NCBI GenBank assembly: GCA_003243255.1
Contig: QFQM01000129.1
Span: forward strand, 1-12,337
Direction: 5' to 3'
Origin: Flavobacterium psychrophilum
Lineage (GTDB): Bacteria; Bacteroidota; Bacteroidia; Flavobacteriales; Flavobacteriaceae
DNA length: 12,337 nt
Part shown: positions 1 through 6,102 of the stretch, piece by piece
How the letters are laid out: each line of letters begins with the position of its first letter
Numbering within the stretch: position 1 is the first letter of the stretch
Position numbers and translations under genes: made by a program
Notes under the pieces: model-generated
The model's database searches: none
What the model saw: the letters and a program-made list of their open reading frames with translations, nothing else
What the model was told of the DNA's origin: nothing

Positions 1-441
1 GGATTCAAAAGCCTTACGTAACAACTGGCTCTCTGGTTGAGTTAGGTTTAACGAATCACGATTAAGATCTACTTCAACAGCATTAGCCCTGGTATAAAGT
101 CGCGCACCATCAGGATTAAGGATTGGTATAATTAAAAAGGTGAAAGCAGCTTTAAGCTGTTTAGCTAAATCAGAATCCCCTTTAAGCATATTAAGGAAAT
201 CAAAAATAGCTTTAGTGGTCGTTGATTCATTACCGTGCATCTGGGACCACATATATAGTTTGATTTTTCCTTTACCAGCTTTTATACTATATATAGGTTC
301 ATCTAATACAGACTTTCCTAAAACAGTAACCTCAAAAAAATCTTTTAATTCATTCAATAAAGGTTCGATATGGGTATTGGTAATATAACGTCCGTATAGC
401 CTATGCTCTTTATATTGATTATGTATTTGTTCTAAATTCAT
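1..441 (-). CDS. M14-family zinc carboxypeptidase, N-terminal 147 residues (C-terminus beyond window)
   Basis: The minus-strand frame is open from an ATG at 441 down to the window edge. The translation carries the M14 zinc-binding motif HxxE (MHGNES, H69 and E72), followed by NPDGARLYTRAN at 109-120 and DLNRD at 125-129, whose Asn-Arg matches the substrate carboxylate-binding pair of carboxypeptidase A. The third zinc ligand (His) and the catalytic Glu would lie beyond the window. M14 enzymes remove C-terminal amino acids or act on amide-linked side chains; the substrate here cannot be told. No signal peptide is visible, so a cytoplasmic location is likely, which fits peptide recycling or an amidase role better than digestion of outside protein. 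It is divergent from the XRE regulator at 710, and two palindromes lie just upstream of its promoter, which suggests repression by that regulator (inference). Confidence 0.9.
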   Translation of the reverse strand, partial: MNLEQIHNQYKEHRLYGRYITNTHIEPLLNELKDFFEVTVLGKSVLDEPIYSIKAGKGKIKLYMWSQMHGNESTTTKAIFDFLNMLKGDSDLAKQLKAAFTFLIIPILNPDGARLYTRANAVEVDLNRDSLNLTQPESQLLRKAFES

Positions 442-458
442 TATGATTTATTTGATTA

Positions 459-466
459 CAAAAGTA
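459..466 (-). promoter_or_regulatory. -7 promoter element for the M14 peptidase gene
   Basis: Read on the minus strand this is TACTTTTG, a perfect fit to the Bacteroidota -7 consensus TAnnTTTG, 17 bp upstream of the ATG at 441. A -33 box is weaker: an ATTG lies 16 bp upstream, inside the palindrome at 479-492, so the palindrome would overlap the upstream promoter region. Confidence 0.55.
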
Positions 467-478
467 AATATCTTAAAT

Positions 479-492
479 TTTACAATTGTAAA
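479..492. promoter_or_regulatory. Palindromic operator candidate O1
   Basis: Perfect 14-bp palindrome TTTACAATTGTAAA. It sits 12 bp upstream of the -7 element of the M14 peptidase gene and has the size and symmetry of operators bound by Cro/CI-type (XRE) dimers, one of which is encoded next door. Its centre is 24 bp from that of the next copy (O2). Confidence 0.6.
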
Positions 493-501
493 CAACACTA
501 A

Positions 502-517
502 GTTTACAATTGTAACC
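502..517. promoter_or_regulatory. Palindromic operator candidate O2
   Basis: Second copy of the same element. The core TTACAATTGTAA (504-515) is a perfect 12-bp palindrome, and the outer G502/C517 also pair. It is 13/14 identical to O1 over the 14-bp unit. Its position upstream of the peptidase promoter suggests cooperative binding with O1 (inference). Confidence 0.55.
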
Positions 518-556
518 GATACTAAGAATTTATACTCTTGTTAAATGTATATCTGT

Positions 557-583
557 ATTTATTAAACACAAATTTATTAAACA
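557..583. repeat. Short tandem direct repeat, two copies of ATTTATTAAACA
   Basis: Two identical 12-bp copies (557-568 and 572-583) have a 15-bp period, in the middle of the AT-rich gap between the divergent peptidase and regulator genes. They could be a binding site or simply AT-rich drift; nothing in the sequence decides. Confidence 0.4.
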
Positions 584-585
584 TC

Positions 586-603
586 AATTATTTATAAATA
601 ATT
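586..603. repeat. 18-bp perfect AT palindrome
   Basis: AATTATTTATAAATAATT is fully self-complementary. It lies near the middle of the divergent intergenic region, away from both genes, so it is not a terminator for either. It differs in sequence from the TTTACAATTGTAAA operators. Its role is unknown. Confidence 0.4.
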
Positions 604-648
604 ATTTAAAGTATCAGTATATATAGATGGATGTGTTTAAAGATTATT

Positions 649-678
649 TTTGTAAGTTATTTGAATTGTTTACATTTG
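649..678 (+). promoter_or_regulatory. Promoter of the XRE regulator gene
   Basis: A TTTG -33 box (649-652) is followed after 18 bp by TACATTTG (671-678), a perfect TAnnTTTG -7 element. Transcription would start near 685, giving a leader of about 25 nt to the ATG at 710. The -7 element lies wholly inside operator candidate O3, so binding there would block sigma factor access (inference). An alternative -7 match (TATTTTTG, 645-652) has no -33 partner. Confidence 0.6.
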
Positions 679-682
679 TAAT
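669..682. promoter_or_regulatory. Palindromic operator candidate O3 over the regulator -7 element
   Basis: TTTACATTTGTAAT matches the O1 unit at 12 of 14 positions and keeps both half-sites (TTTACA and TGTAA). It covers the -7 element of the regulator promoter, the usual position for autorepression. Confidence 0.5.
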
Positions 683-703
683 ATCACAATCTTTTTAAAA
701 TAA

Positions 704-717
704 GTTACAATGGTAAA
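704..717. promoter_or_regulatory. Palindromic operator candidate O4 spanning the regulator start codon
   Basis: GTTACAATGGTAAA matches the O1 unit at 12 of 14 positions, and its two central A-T bases together with the next G form the initiator ATG (710-712). The first codons, ATG GTA AAC, thus form the right half-site. Its centre is 35 bp from that of O3. It probably acts as a second autoregulatory site or transcription roadblock (inference). Confidence 0.5.
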
Positions 718-1201
718 CACTGATGACTTTATAAAACGCCTTGAAATGATATTAGATTATTATAATCTGTCTGCATCTCTATTTGCGGATAAAATGGGCG
801 TACAGCGTTCAGGACTCTCCCATTTGATGTCAGGCAGGAATAAACCAAGTCTTGATTTTGTGATGAAAATCATCGAGAATTTCCCAGAGGTAGATTTTTA
901 TTGGCTGATGAATGGAGAAGGTAATTTTCCAAAATATGATGAAGATGCTAAAGATGATCAGAGTATACCTCCTTCACTCTCCTACTCAACTCCTGTTTTA
1001 GAAAACAATAATAATCAGGGAGCATTTGATTTGTTCTCTTCAGAAGAGACACCTGTATTTGAAAATAAATCTGAGCCTTTATCTTCTCCTGCTACGCAGA
1101 AAGCACCTGAACAACCTGAAACTCAAAATACGGAACCTATAGAAAGGATTGTTGTTTTCTACAAAAACGGAACTTTTAAAAGCTATACCCCTGAAAATTA
1201 A
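710..1201 (+). CDS. XRE/Cro-CI-type helix-turn-helix transcriptional regulator
   Basis: A 163-residue protein with an N-terminal helix-turn-helix domain of the phage-repressor type (about residues 5-70). Residues 22-45 form the HTH, with SASLFADKMG as first helix and VQRSGLSHLMSGRNKPS as recognition helix and following turn. VDFYWLMNGEG (61-71) is typical of Bacteroidota members. Residues 75-142 are an acidic, Pro/Glu/Gln/Asn-rich linker that looks disordered. The protein ends in a short hydrophobic block, RIVVFYKNGTFKSYTPEN (146-163), which I infer to be a dimerisation or interaction strand. There is no S24 peptidase domain, so it is not a LexA-like self-cleaving repressor. Four palindromes around its promoter and the divergent peptidase promoter suggest autoregulation and control of the peptidase. 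The start at 710 is supported by the promoter spacing and by the HTH beginning immediately afterwards. The inducing signal is unknown. Confidence 0.88.
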   Translation: MVNTDDFIKRLEMILDYYNLSASLFADKMGVQRSGLSHLMSGRNKPSLDFVMKIIENFPEVDFYWLMNGEGNFPKYDEDAKDDQSIPPSLSYSTPVLENNNNQGAFDLFSSEETPVFENKSEPLSSPATQKAPEQPETQNTEPIERIVVFYKNGTFKSYTPEN

Positions 1202-1236
1202 AAAACCCCGATAGCTTTATAAAAAGCTGACCGGGG
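1200..1236 (-). terminator. Intrinsic terminator for minus-strand transcription
   Basis: On the minus strand the stem CCCCG...AGCTTT, loop TTAT, AAAGCT...CGGGG (1236-1206) is followed directly by six T (1205-1200). It has the form of a textbook terminator for transcripts coming from the acyltransferase gene at 1960-1409. Its U-tract overlaps the stop codon of the plus-strand regulator gene (1199-1201). In the plus direction the stem is followed by CCATTAACC, with no U-tract, so it would end regulator transcripts less well. Confidence 0.75.
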
Positions 1237-1260
1237 CCATTAACCAATAAAACAAACACA

Positions 1261-1282
1261 AATTATCTTTAATCAGATAATT
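1261..1282. repeat. Inverted repeat in the acyltransferase 3' UTR, stem A
   Basis: AATTATCT and AGATAATT are perfect 8-bp arms around a 6-nt loop. On the minus strand this lies in the about 200-nt untranslated region between the acyltransferase stop (1409) and the terminator (1200-1236). It overlaps the next inverted repeat by three bases (1280-1282), so the two helices cannot both form in full. Confidence 0.5.
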
Positions 1283-1300
1283 CCCCTCTTCCCGGGGAAT
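1280..1300. repeat. Inverted repeat in the acyltransferase 3' UTR, GC-rich stem B
   Basis: ATTCCCC and GGGGAAT form a 7-bp stem around a 7-nt loop. It is the strongest helix in an otherwise AT-rich stretch. There is no U-tract on either side, so it is not a standard intrinsic terminator. It may protect the 3' end or belong to a small RNA. Confidence 0.45.
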
Positions 1301-1408
1301 GATATTCAATATATACTTTATTGGTAATAAGGTATCATCCGTATTTCTCTTATTGTAAAGTTACAACCAGTTGATGTTAAATAAATTAAAGAGTTAGTTA
1401 AACTATTC

Positions 1409-1960
1409 TTAATCATTCTTAAAACTGTATTCCGACACATATCCTGTAACTCCTTTGTAATTGGCTTCAAGAATTTTGAAATCATTTTCTTTATCTCCTG
1501 TAAGATAATATGGTTCAGCTATTTTAACCTCTTTTTTTCCGTAATCAAAGGCTACAGCAACAATAGGAACATTAGCCTTAAGAGCTATATAATAAAATCC
1601 AGTTTTCCATTCAGCAACTTTTTTTCGCGTGCCTTCAGGTGCTATGGCCAGTCTGAACACTTGTCTCTCTTTAAATATAGCAGCTATAGCGTCTACCTTA
1701 TTTTCATTCTTTTCCCTGTTTAGCGGAGCTCCGCCCATCCATTTGAAATAAGCACCAAAAGGAAACTTGAACAATTCCTTCTTAGCGACAAAGTGCATCT
1801 CCTGGCCTATGCTTCCCCTGGCAAACACTCCAATAGCAAAATCTACCCAACTGGTATGAGGCACTACAATAATAACGCACTTTTTAACTTGCGGATCCAT
1901 GGAACCTTTTATATGCCAGCCCAGTAGCCTGAAAAAGATAAATTGGTATATTTTTTTCAT
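1409..1960 (-). CDS. PlsC-like glycerol-phosphate acyltransferase family protein
   Basis: A 183-residue acyltransferase of the LPLAT family. It shows the catalytic HX4D motif (HTSWVD, H35 and D40), the acceptor-binding block GGAPLNR (76-82), the block III motif APEGTR (107-112) and block IV VPIV (131-134). These enzymes transfer acyl chains from acyl-ACP or acyl-CoA to a glycerolipid or similar acceptor at the inner membrane. The protein is shorter than standard PlsC and has only a weakly hydrophobic N-terminus (YQFIFFRLLGW), so the acceptor may differ from lysophosphatidate. Wording such as IAPEGTRKKV-EWKTGFYYIA is usual in small Bacteroidota homologues annotated as 1-acyl-sn-glycerol-3-phosphate acyltransferase. 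A possible promoter on the minus strand is TTTG, 17 bp, TATTTTTA (one mismatch) upstream of the ATG. The gene is divergent from the dioxygenase gene with only 63 bp between them. Confidence 0.85.
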   Translation of the reverse strand: MKKIYQFIFFRLLGWHIKGSMDPQVKKCVIIVVPHTSWVDFAIGVFARGSIGQEMHFVAKKELFKFPFGAYFKWMGGAPLNREKNENKVDAIAAIFKERQVFRLAIAPEGTRKKVAEWKTGFYYIALKANVPIVAVAFDYGKKEVKIAEPYYLTGDKENDFKILEANYKGVTGYVSEYSFKND

Positions 1961-2023
1961 AATCTTCTAAAAACGTAGCAGTAAAAATAGCATATATTTA
2001 CAAATGCAAACGAATAAAGCGTT

Positions 2024-2758
2024 ATGACCTTAAACGAGAAGCTAGATCAGTTTGAAAATAATGGTTTTCAGGTAATTGACTCTATATATAGTAATGATGA
2101 AATTGCAGAATTACAATATATAATTGAAAAAGCAGATACCACAGCAGACACATTCAGAAAGTCAGCAAATCTCTTTGCTGTCAGGCAATTTTTAAAAGAA
2201 ATACCGGAAACACTCCCGGTAATCTTTAACAGTAAGCTCAATGCTGTTATCAATGCTTTGGGAAGCAAGTATTTTTCGGTTAAATCAATTTATTTCGACA
2301 AACCCGGAGAATCAAACTGGTTCGTTGCTTATCATCAGGATCTTACAATTTCAGTAAACAACAAGACCGATACAGAAGGTTTTGGCCCATGGACGGTTAA
2401 GCAAAACCAGTTTGCCGTTCAGCCTCCGATAAATATTCTTGAAAATATTTTCACTATACGAATTCATCTTGATGATACCAATGAAGAAAATGGAGCGCTA
2501 AAGGTTATTCCTGAGTCACATAAAAAACAGATATACAGGCCTGAAACCATTGATTGGAATAAAGAAACAGAAGTTAGCTGCAGTGTGCCAAAAGGAGGAA
2601 TTATGCTTATGAAGCCTCTTCTTCTCCACAGTTCCGGCAGAACTGTAAATAATTCGAGACGAAGGGTAATACACATCGAATTCAGTAATATAGAATTGCC
2701 AGAAAATCTAAAATGGTCAGAAAGAATCAATCTCGTTAATACAGAACTCCATGTTTAA
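2024..2758 (+). CDS. Phytanoyl-CoA dioxygenase (PhyH)-family Fe(II)/2-oxoglutarate oxygenase
   Basis: A 244-residue protein with the double-stranded beta-helix signatures of the PhyH family. The iron ligands are H104 and D106 in YHQDLTIS, and the distal His is H202 in LLLHSSGRT. One of the arginines in SRRRVIHIEF (212-214) would bind the 2-oxoglutarate carboxylate. The block NGALKVIPESHK (157-167) and the preceding IRIHLDD are typical of the family. Such enzymes hydroxylate small molecules, lipids or modified amino acids, with release of succinate and CO2; the sequence does not tell the substrate. Its last 8 bp overlap the next gene (the ATG at 2751 lies before the TAA at 2756-2758), so the two are probably translationally coupled and may work on the same metabolite. 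Confidence 0.88.
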   Translation: MTLNEKLDQFENNGFQVIDSIYSNDEIAELQYIIEKADTTADTFRKSANLFAVRQFLKEIPETLPVIFNSKLNAVINALGSKYFSVKSIYFDKPGESNWFVAYHQDLTISVNNKTDTEGFGPWTVKQNQFAVQPPINILENIFTIRIHLDDTNEENGALKVIPESHKKQIYRPETIDWNKETEVSCSVPKGGIMLMKPLLLHSSGRTVNNSRRRVIHIEFSNIELPENLKWSERINLVNTELHV

Positions 2759-3413
2759 AAAGCTGCTCAGCTATTTCATTCCTGTAAACATCTACAAAAA
2801 GAATTCAGCCATTAGCCAAAAGCTTGAGGTTACATATAATAATGGACAATTGGTTCTGGACTCAAAAAACACCAACTATTCCTATGGCAGCCTGCAGCGC
2901 ATATTACGTAAAGGTCTTGATTATATAGGGTTTGAAAGGATAAGAGGATTTAAAAATGTACTCGTGCTTGGCGTCGCAGCTGGAAGCGTGATAAAAACTC
3001 TTGCTGATGAAATAAAATTTAAGGGTAAAATTACCGGTGTTGAGATAGATCCTGCTGCAATAGAGATCGCTAATAAATACTTTGATCTTGATAAAATCGA
3101 AAATCTGGAAATCGTTATTGATGATGCCTTTGAGTTTGTACTAAAAACCAAAGAGAAGTATGATCTCATCATCATTGACATTTTTCAGGATACAGAAATG
3201 CCTAATTTTCTGTTTGAGGAATTCTTCATTAACAGGATTAATTTTTTACTTAATGTAAATGGGTTTATATTATTCAATACCATGACATTAAACCAAAAAC
3301 ATTTTGATAGAAATAAAGAATATAAAACTAAATTTGATAGCAATTATTCTGTCAGGATGTACCCTAAAGTGGAAGTACATAATGAACTGTTTACGATAAA
3401 AAAATTAGGGTAG
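2751..3413 (+). CDS. Spermidine-synthase-like class I SAM-dependent transferase fold protein
   Basis: A 220-residue Rossmann-fold protein of the spermidine synthase/methyltransferase type. It has the glycine-rich motif I VLVLGVAAGSV (70-80), an acidic residue at the end of beta 2 (VEID, E98/D100), a DDA motif (124-126) that matches the adenine-binding region, and the post-motif YDLIIIDIFQD (137-147). True spermidine synthases are longer (about 280) and use a DxxDP-like active site; here D143 is followed by IFQDTEMP, so polyamine synthesis is doubtful and methyl transfer is just as possible. The overlap with the dioxygenase gene upstream suggests a shared pathway. It ends 3 bp before a nested inverted repeat and converges with kdsB. 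The reaction cannot be assigned. Confidence 0.8.
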   Translation: MFKKLLSYFIPVNIYKKNSAISQKLEVTYNNGQLVLDSKNTNYSYGSLQRILRKGLDYIGFERIRGFKNVLVLGVAAGSVIKTLADEIKFKGKITGVEIDPAAIEIANKYFDLDKIENLEIVIDDAFEFVLKTKEKYDLIIIDIFQDTEMPNFLFEEFFINRINFLLNVNGFILFNTMTLNQKHFDRNKEYKTKFDSNYSVRMYPKVEVHNELFTIKKLG

Positions 3414-3415
3414 AT

Positions 3416-3493
3416 TTTTGTCATTCTGACGAAGGAAGAATCTCAAAGAAATTAGATTCTTCATTACGTTGCTCTCCATTCAGAATGACAAAA
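3416..3493. repeat. Nested inverted repeat between convergent genes (dispersed-repeat-like element)
   Basis: Outer arms of 14 bp, TTTTGTCATTCTGA (3416-3429) and TCAGAATGACAAAA (3480-3493), are perfectly complementary. Inside them GAAGAATCT (3435-3443) and AGATTCTTC (3454-3462) form a second 9-bp stem with a 10-nt loop. The whole unit fills the gap between the 3' ends of the methyltransferase-fold gene and kdsB. From memory, GTCATTCTGACGAAGGAAGAATC is a common dispersed intergenic repeat in Bacteroidota; this was not searched. The outer stem followed by T-rich sequence in both directions could also serve as a bidirectional terminator. Confidence 0.75.
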
Positions 3494-3499
3494 TAAAAA

Positions 3500-4228
3500 T
3501 TAACTAAGCATCTTCCTTGCTTTTTCTAAATCTTCAGGTGTATCGATACCAATACCCACATGATTTGTCTCTACCATTTTTATTTTTTTGCCATATTCAA
3601 GATAGCGAAGCTGTTCCAGCTTTTCTGAAGCTTCAAGTGTTTGCATAGGCAGATTATAAAAATCCATAAGAGCATGTTTTCTAAAAGCATAGATTCCAAT
3701 ATGCTTAAAATATCTCACTCCTGCTTCCTTGTCCCTAGGATACGGAATTACCGAACGTGAAAAATACAATGCAAACTTTTTCTGATCTACAATAACCTTC
3801 ACGTTGTTAGGGTTTTCAATATCATCCCAATTGGTTATATGCATCATAACCGATGCAAGATCTATTTCGTGAGCGGTATCACCTTTAAAAACTTCAAGCA
3901 CATCGGCCAACGGTTCTTTATTTATAAAAGGCTCATCACCCTGAACGTTTACAACGATATCAACATCAAGATTCTCAACGGCTTCAGCAATACGATCGCT
4001 GCCGCTTTCATGCTCTTTAACGCTCATAATTGCCTTTCCGCCATTAGAAACTATTTCCTGATAAATAATATCAGAATCGGTAACAACAAACACATCATCA
4101 AACAGCCCTGTACCAAGTGCAGCCTGATAAGTTCTTGTAATTACAGTTTTTCCACCAAGATCCTGCATCAGTTTAGCAGGAAAACGGGTTGAGGCATATC
4201 GGGCAGGTATAACAGCTATGATTTTCAT
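3500..4228 (-). CDS. kdsB: 3-deoxy-manno-octulosonate cytidylyltransferase (CMP-Kdo synthetase)
   Basis: This enzyme activates Kdo with CTP to give CMP-Kdo for the inner core of lipopolysaccharide, in the cytoplasm. The 242-residue length is normal for KdsB. Family motifs are present in order: the nucleotide-binding [13 protein letters not shown] (7-19), GSDRIAEA (76-83), NVQGDEPFI with the metal-binding Asp (94-102), the [12 protein letters not shown] segment (155-166), HIGIYAFRK (176-184) and the C-terminal [11 protein letters not shown] (227-237). It is the last gene of a minus-strand run with the helicase and the 106-residue protein, 16 bp downstream of the latter. No promoter is evident in that gap, so it is probably co-transcribed. 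Its presence implies a Gram-negative outer membrane with Kdo-containing LPS. Confidence 0.97.
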   Translation of the reverse strand: MKIIAVIPARYASTRFPAKLMQDLGGKTVITRTYQAALGTGLFDDVFVVTDSDIIYQEIVSNGGKAIMSVKEHESGSDRIAEAVENLDVDIVVNVQGDEPFINKEPLADVLEVFKGDTAHEIDLASVMMHITNWDDIENPNNVKVIVDQKKFALYFSRSVIPYPRDKEAGVRYFKHIGIYAFRKHALMDFYNLPMQTLEASEKLEQLRYLEYGKKIKMVETNHVGIGIDTPEDLEKARKMLS

Positions 4229-4244
4229 AATTATAATTTAAAAT

Positions 4245-4565
4245 TTATACATCTTGTTTTACAATCAGTATAGCTTCATTTAAAAATCTTCCTAACTCAA
4301 CTACTGATTTACAAGTCTTTTTATACACAGGGAAATCCCATTCAGTATTTTTAACAATCATTATGCAAAAATGGCCAGTTGATGAATCAAAGTCTCCTCC
4401 ATACCAGCCAATATCAATTATCGTATGCTTAAAATGTTTGAAACTTATCTGAAGTATATCTTCAACTAAATGATCCTCCTGAGCTTTTAGATCTAAATCA
4501 GAAAATAAAGGGTAAGGATTTGACAATACAATTCCATCTTCAGTAATATCAAAAATATTAGTCAT
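4245..4565 (-). CDS. Hypothetical 106-residue protein in the helicase-kdsB operon
   Basis: I do not recognise this family. The protein is 106 residues, acidic in its N-terminal half, without signal peptide or membrane segment. It has an alternating pattern compatible with a small alpha/beta fold: a helix-like stretch at 24-45 (DLDLKAQEDHLVEDILQISFKH in outline), strands TIIDIGW (48-54) and HFCIMIVKN (65-73), and a C-terminal helix at 86-103. The loop YGGDFDSSTG (55-64) is the most distinctive part. It is certainly a gene by its setting: 5 bp downstream of the helicase stop and 16 bp upstream of kdsB, in the same direction. Two cysteines (C67 and C85) do not form an evident metal site. Function is unknown; the context gives no clear link to either DNA repair or LPS synthesis. 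Confidence 0.75.
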   Translation of the reverse strand: MTNIFDITEDGIVLSNPYPLFSDLDLKAQEDHLVEDILQISFKHFKHTIIDIGWYGGDFDSSTGHFCIMIVKNTEWDFPVYKKTCKSVVELGRFLNEAILIVKQDV

Positions 4566-4570
4566 AAATT

Positions 4571-5992
4571 TTATTCTTCAAAATAATTATCTTTAAATCC
4601 AATCAGGTATAATTTGTCCTTAGCTCTTGTTACTGCAGTGTACAGCCAACGGATGTAATCCGTAGTAATACCTTCCGGCAGATAAGGCTGTTCTATAAAT
4701 ACGGTATTCCATTGCCCTCCCTGCGATTTGTGGCAGGTAATAGCGTACGAGAACTTAACCTGTAATGCATTGAAATGAGGGTTGTTCTTTACCTTCATGA
4801 ACTTTCTGTATTGAGGTTCTCCCTCATAATCCTTCATTACCTCCTGATAGAGTCGGTTCGAATCTTCATAAGACAACGAAGCCGCTTCTGTTTCTATAGT
4901 ATCTAATAACAGATACGTTTCGATAGGGATCTGGTTAGGATAATCGACCATTCTGATCTTTACCCTGGCGAATTTGAAACCGTACAGCTCCTCTATCCTG
5001 AAAATTTCCAGTATTTCAATAATATCGCCATTGGCAATAAAACCGGCCTCACTTTTTTCGTCAAGCCAAAAATAGTTATTCTTTACCACCATCAGGAAAT
5101 CCCCGGTAGAAAGTTCACTTTCACGGGACAAAATACGTGAACGTATTTGCTGATTATATTGATTGGCTCTCTTGTTAGAACGAACAATAAACGCTGTGTC
5201 TTCTATACTGTAATTACTGTAGGCATAGTTGATAGCATCCTGAATGTCGTAGCCATCAACCAGACGAATGATATCCTTAAAACCACGCAACTTAAACTGA
5301 AATGTATCTACAAAAGCAGATTTAAGCACTTCACGCAATTCAGTCGCATTATAAAGGATTCCCGAATTCTCCTCCTGACGCATTACTTCGTCAAGTTCTA
5401 TATGATGAACATCTTTAAAATAATGTATAGAAAGTGAATCGATATCTAATGCCGGGCTTATGTCAGAATTTACAGGCGGCAGCTGCGCGGTGTCTCCAAT
5501 TAAGAGTAGTTTACAATTCTTACCTGAGTATACATACGACATCAGGTCATCAAGTAACGAACCGTTCTCATACATTTTTGACTCCTGTATAGTATCCGAT
5601 ATCATTGAAGCCTCGTCAACTATAAAAATGGTATTGGTAAACTTATTAGGCTGTAAGGTAAAACCAACGGCCCCTCCACTACCTTTTTTTGGAAAATATA
5701 TGCGTTTGTGTATTGTAAATGCAGGTTTATTGGAATAATTTGCAATTACTTTTGCCGCACGGCCTGTTGGTGCGAGCAGCACATATTTTTTATTGGCTTC
5801 AGCCAGATGATTTACGATTGTAGATATAATGGTCGTCTTCCCCGTACCGGCATAACCTTTAAGAACAAATAGTTCCTCATTACTCGGACTGGTAATGAAT
5901 TCAGCTGCTTTCTGCAGAAAAATATCCTGTTTTACTGTTGGATCAAACGGAAATCGCTGGCGCAGAAGTTTATAAAAAGAAGCGGAATTCAT
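4571..5992 (-). CDS. RecD/Pif1-like superfamily 1B ATP-dependent DNA helicase
   Basis: A 473-residue SF1 helicase with all core motifs: Walker A GYAGTGKTT (46-54), motif Ia LAPTGRAAK (73-81), Walker B VDEASM (125-130), motif III LIGDTAQLPPV (164-174), the VMRQ arginine motif (203-206), motif V TCHKSQG (419-425) and motif VI YTAVTRAKDKLYL (451-463). These features match the Dda/RecD2/Pif1 group, which unwinds DNA 5' to 3', with a UvrD_C_2-type end. It lacks the N-terminal extension of RecD2 and is not beside recB or recC, so it is a stand-alone repair or replication helicase. It is the first gene of the run with the 106-residue protein and kdsB. The ATG at 5992 leaves a short leader after the promoter at 6023-6049. 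Confidence 0.93.
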   Translation of the reverse strand: MNSASFYKLLRQRFPFDPTVKQDIFLQKAAEFITSPSNEELFVLKGYAGTGKTTIISTIVNHLAEANKKYVLLAPTGRAAKVIANYSNKPAFTIHKRIYFPKKGSGGAVGFTLQPNKFTNTIFIVDEASMISDTIQESKMYENGSLLDDLMSYVYSGKNCKLLLIGDTAQLPPVNSDISPALDIDSLSIHYFKDVHHIELDEVMRQEENSGILYNATELREVLKSAFVDTFQFKLRGFKDIIRLVDGYDIQDAINYAYSNYSIEDTAFIVRSNKRANQYNQQIRSRILSRESELSTGDFLMVVKNNYFWLDEKSEAGFIANGDIIEILEIFRIEELYGFKFARVKIRMVDYPNQIPIETYLLLDTIETEAASLSYEDSNRLYQEVMKDYEGEPQYRKFMKVKNNPHFNALQVKFSYAITCHKSQGGQWNTVFIEQPYLPEGITTDYIRWLYTAVTRAKDKLYLIGFKDNYFEE

Positions 5993-6022
5993 TAAAAAGG
6001 AAAAGGATTATATTTATTAGCC

Positions 6023-6049
6023 CAAAGATAACATGAAATTAACCAGCAA
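6023..6049 (-). promoter_or_regulatory. Promoter for the helicase-kdsB operon
   Basis: On the minus strand a TTG -33 box (6049-6047) is followed after 16 bp by TATCTTTG (6030-6023), a perfect TAnnTTTG -7 element. The predicted transcript starts about 20-25 nt upstream of the ATG at 5992. The spacer is slightly short compared with the usual 18-20 bp. Confidence 0.5.
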
Positions 6050-6073
6050 CCCGTCGTAAACCAAAAAAGAATG

Positions 6074-6081
6074 TAAATTTG
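6074..6081 (+). promoter_or_regulatory. -7 promoter element for the DUF3822-rsmD operon
   Basis: TAAATTTG fits TAnnTTTG exactly and lies 21 bp upstream of the ATG at 6103. No clear -33 TTG is present at the usual distance, so this is a weaker call than the divergent helicase promoter in the same 110-bp gap. Confidence 0.4.
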
Positions 6082-6102
6082 CATTGAAACCACCTTATAT
6101 AG

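Noticed and set aside
140..388. Plus-strand open frame of 82 codons opposite the M14 peptidase
   Set aside because: It is antisense to the strongly supported peptidase reading frame and has no recognisable domain.
1204..1236. The hairpin after the regulator gene as its own plus-strand terminator
   Set aside because: There is no U-tract on the plus strand side; the A-tract before it makes it a terminator for the minus strand.
1353..1366. TTGTAAAGTTACAA, which contains the operator half-sites in everted order
   Set aside because: It lies in the 3' UTR of the acyltransferase and not at a promoter, and the half-site order is opposite to the operators.
1997..2010. TTTACAAATGCAAA in the acyltransferase/dioxygenase gap, a 12/14 match to the XRE operator consensus
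   Set aside because: The palindrome is broken in one half (TGCAAA instead of TGTAAA), the site is alone, and AT-rich flavobacterial promoters contain such strings by chance. A genome-wide motif scan would decide.
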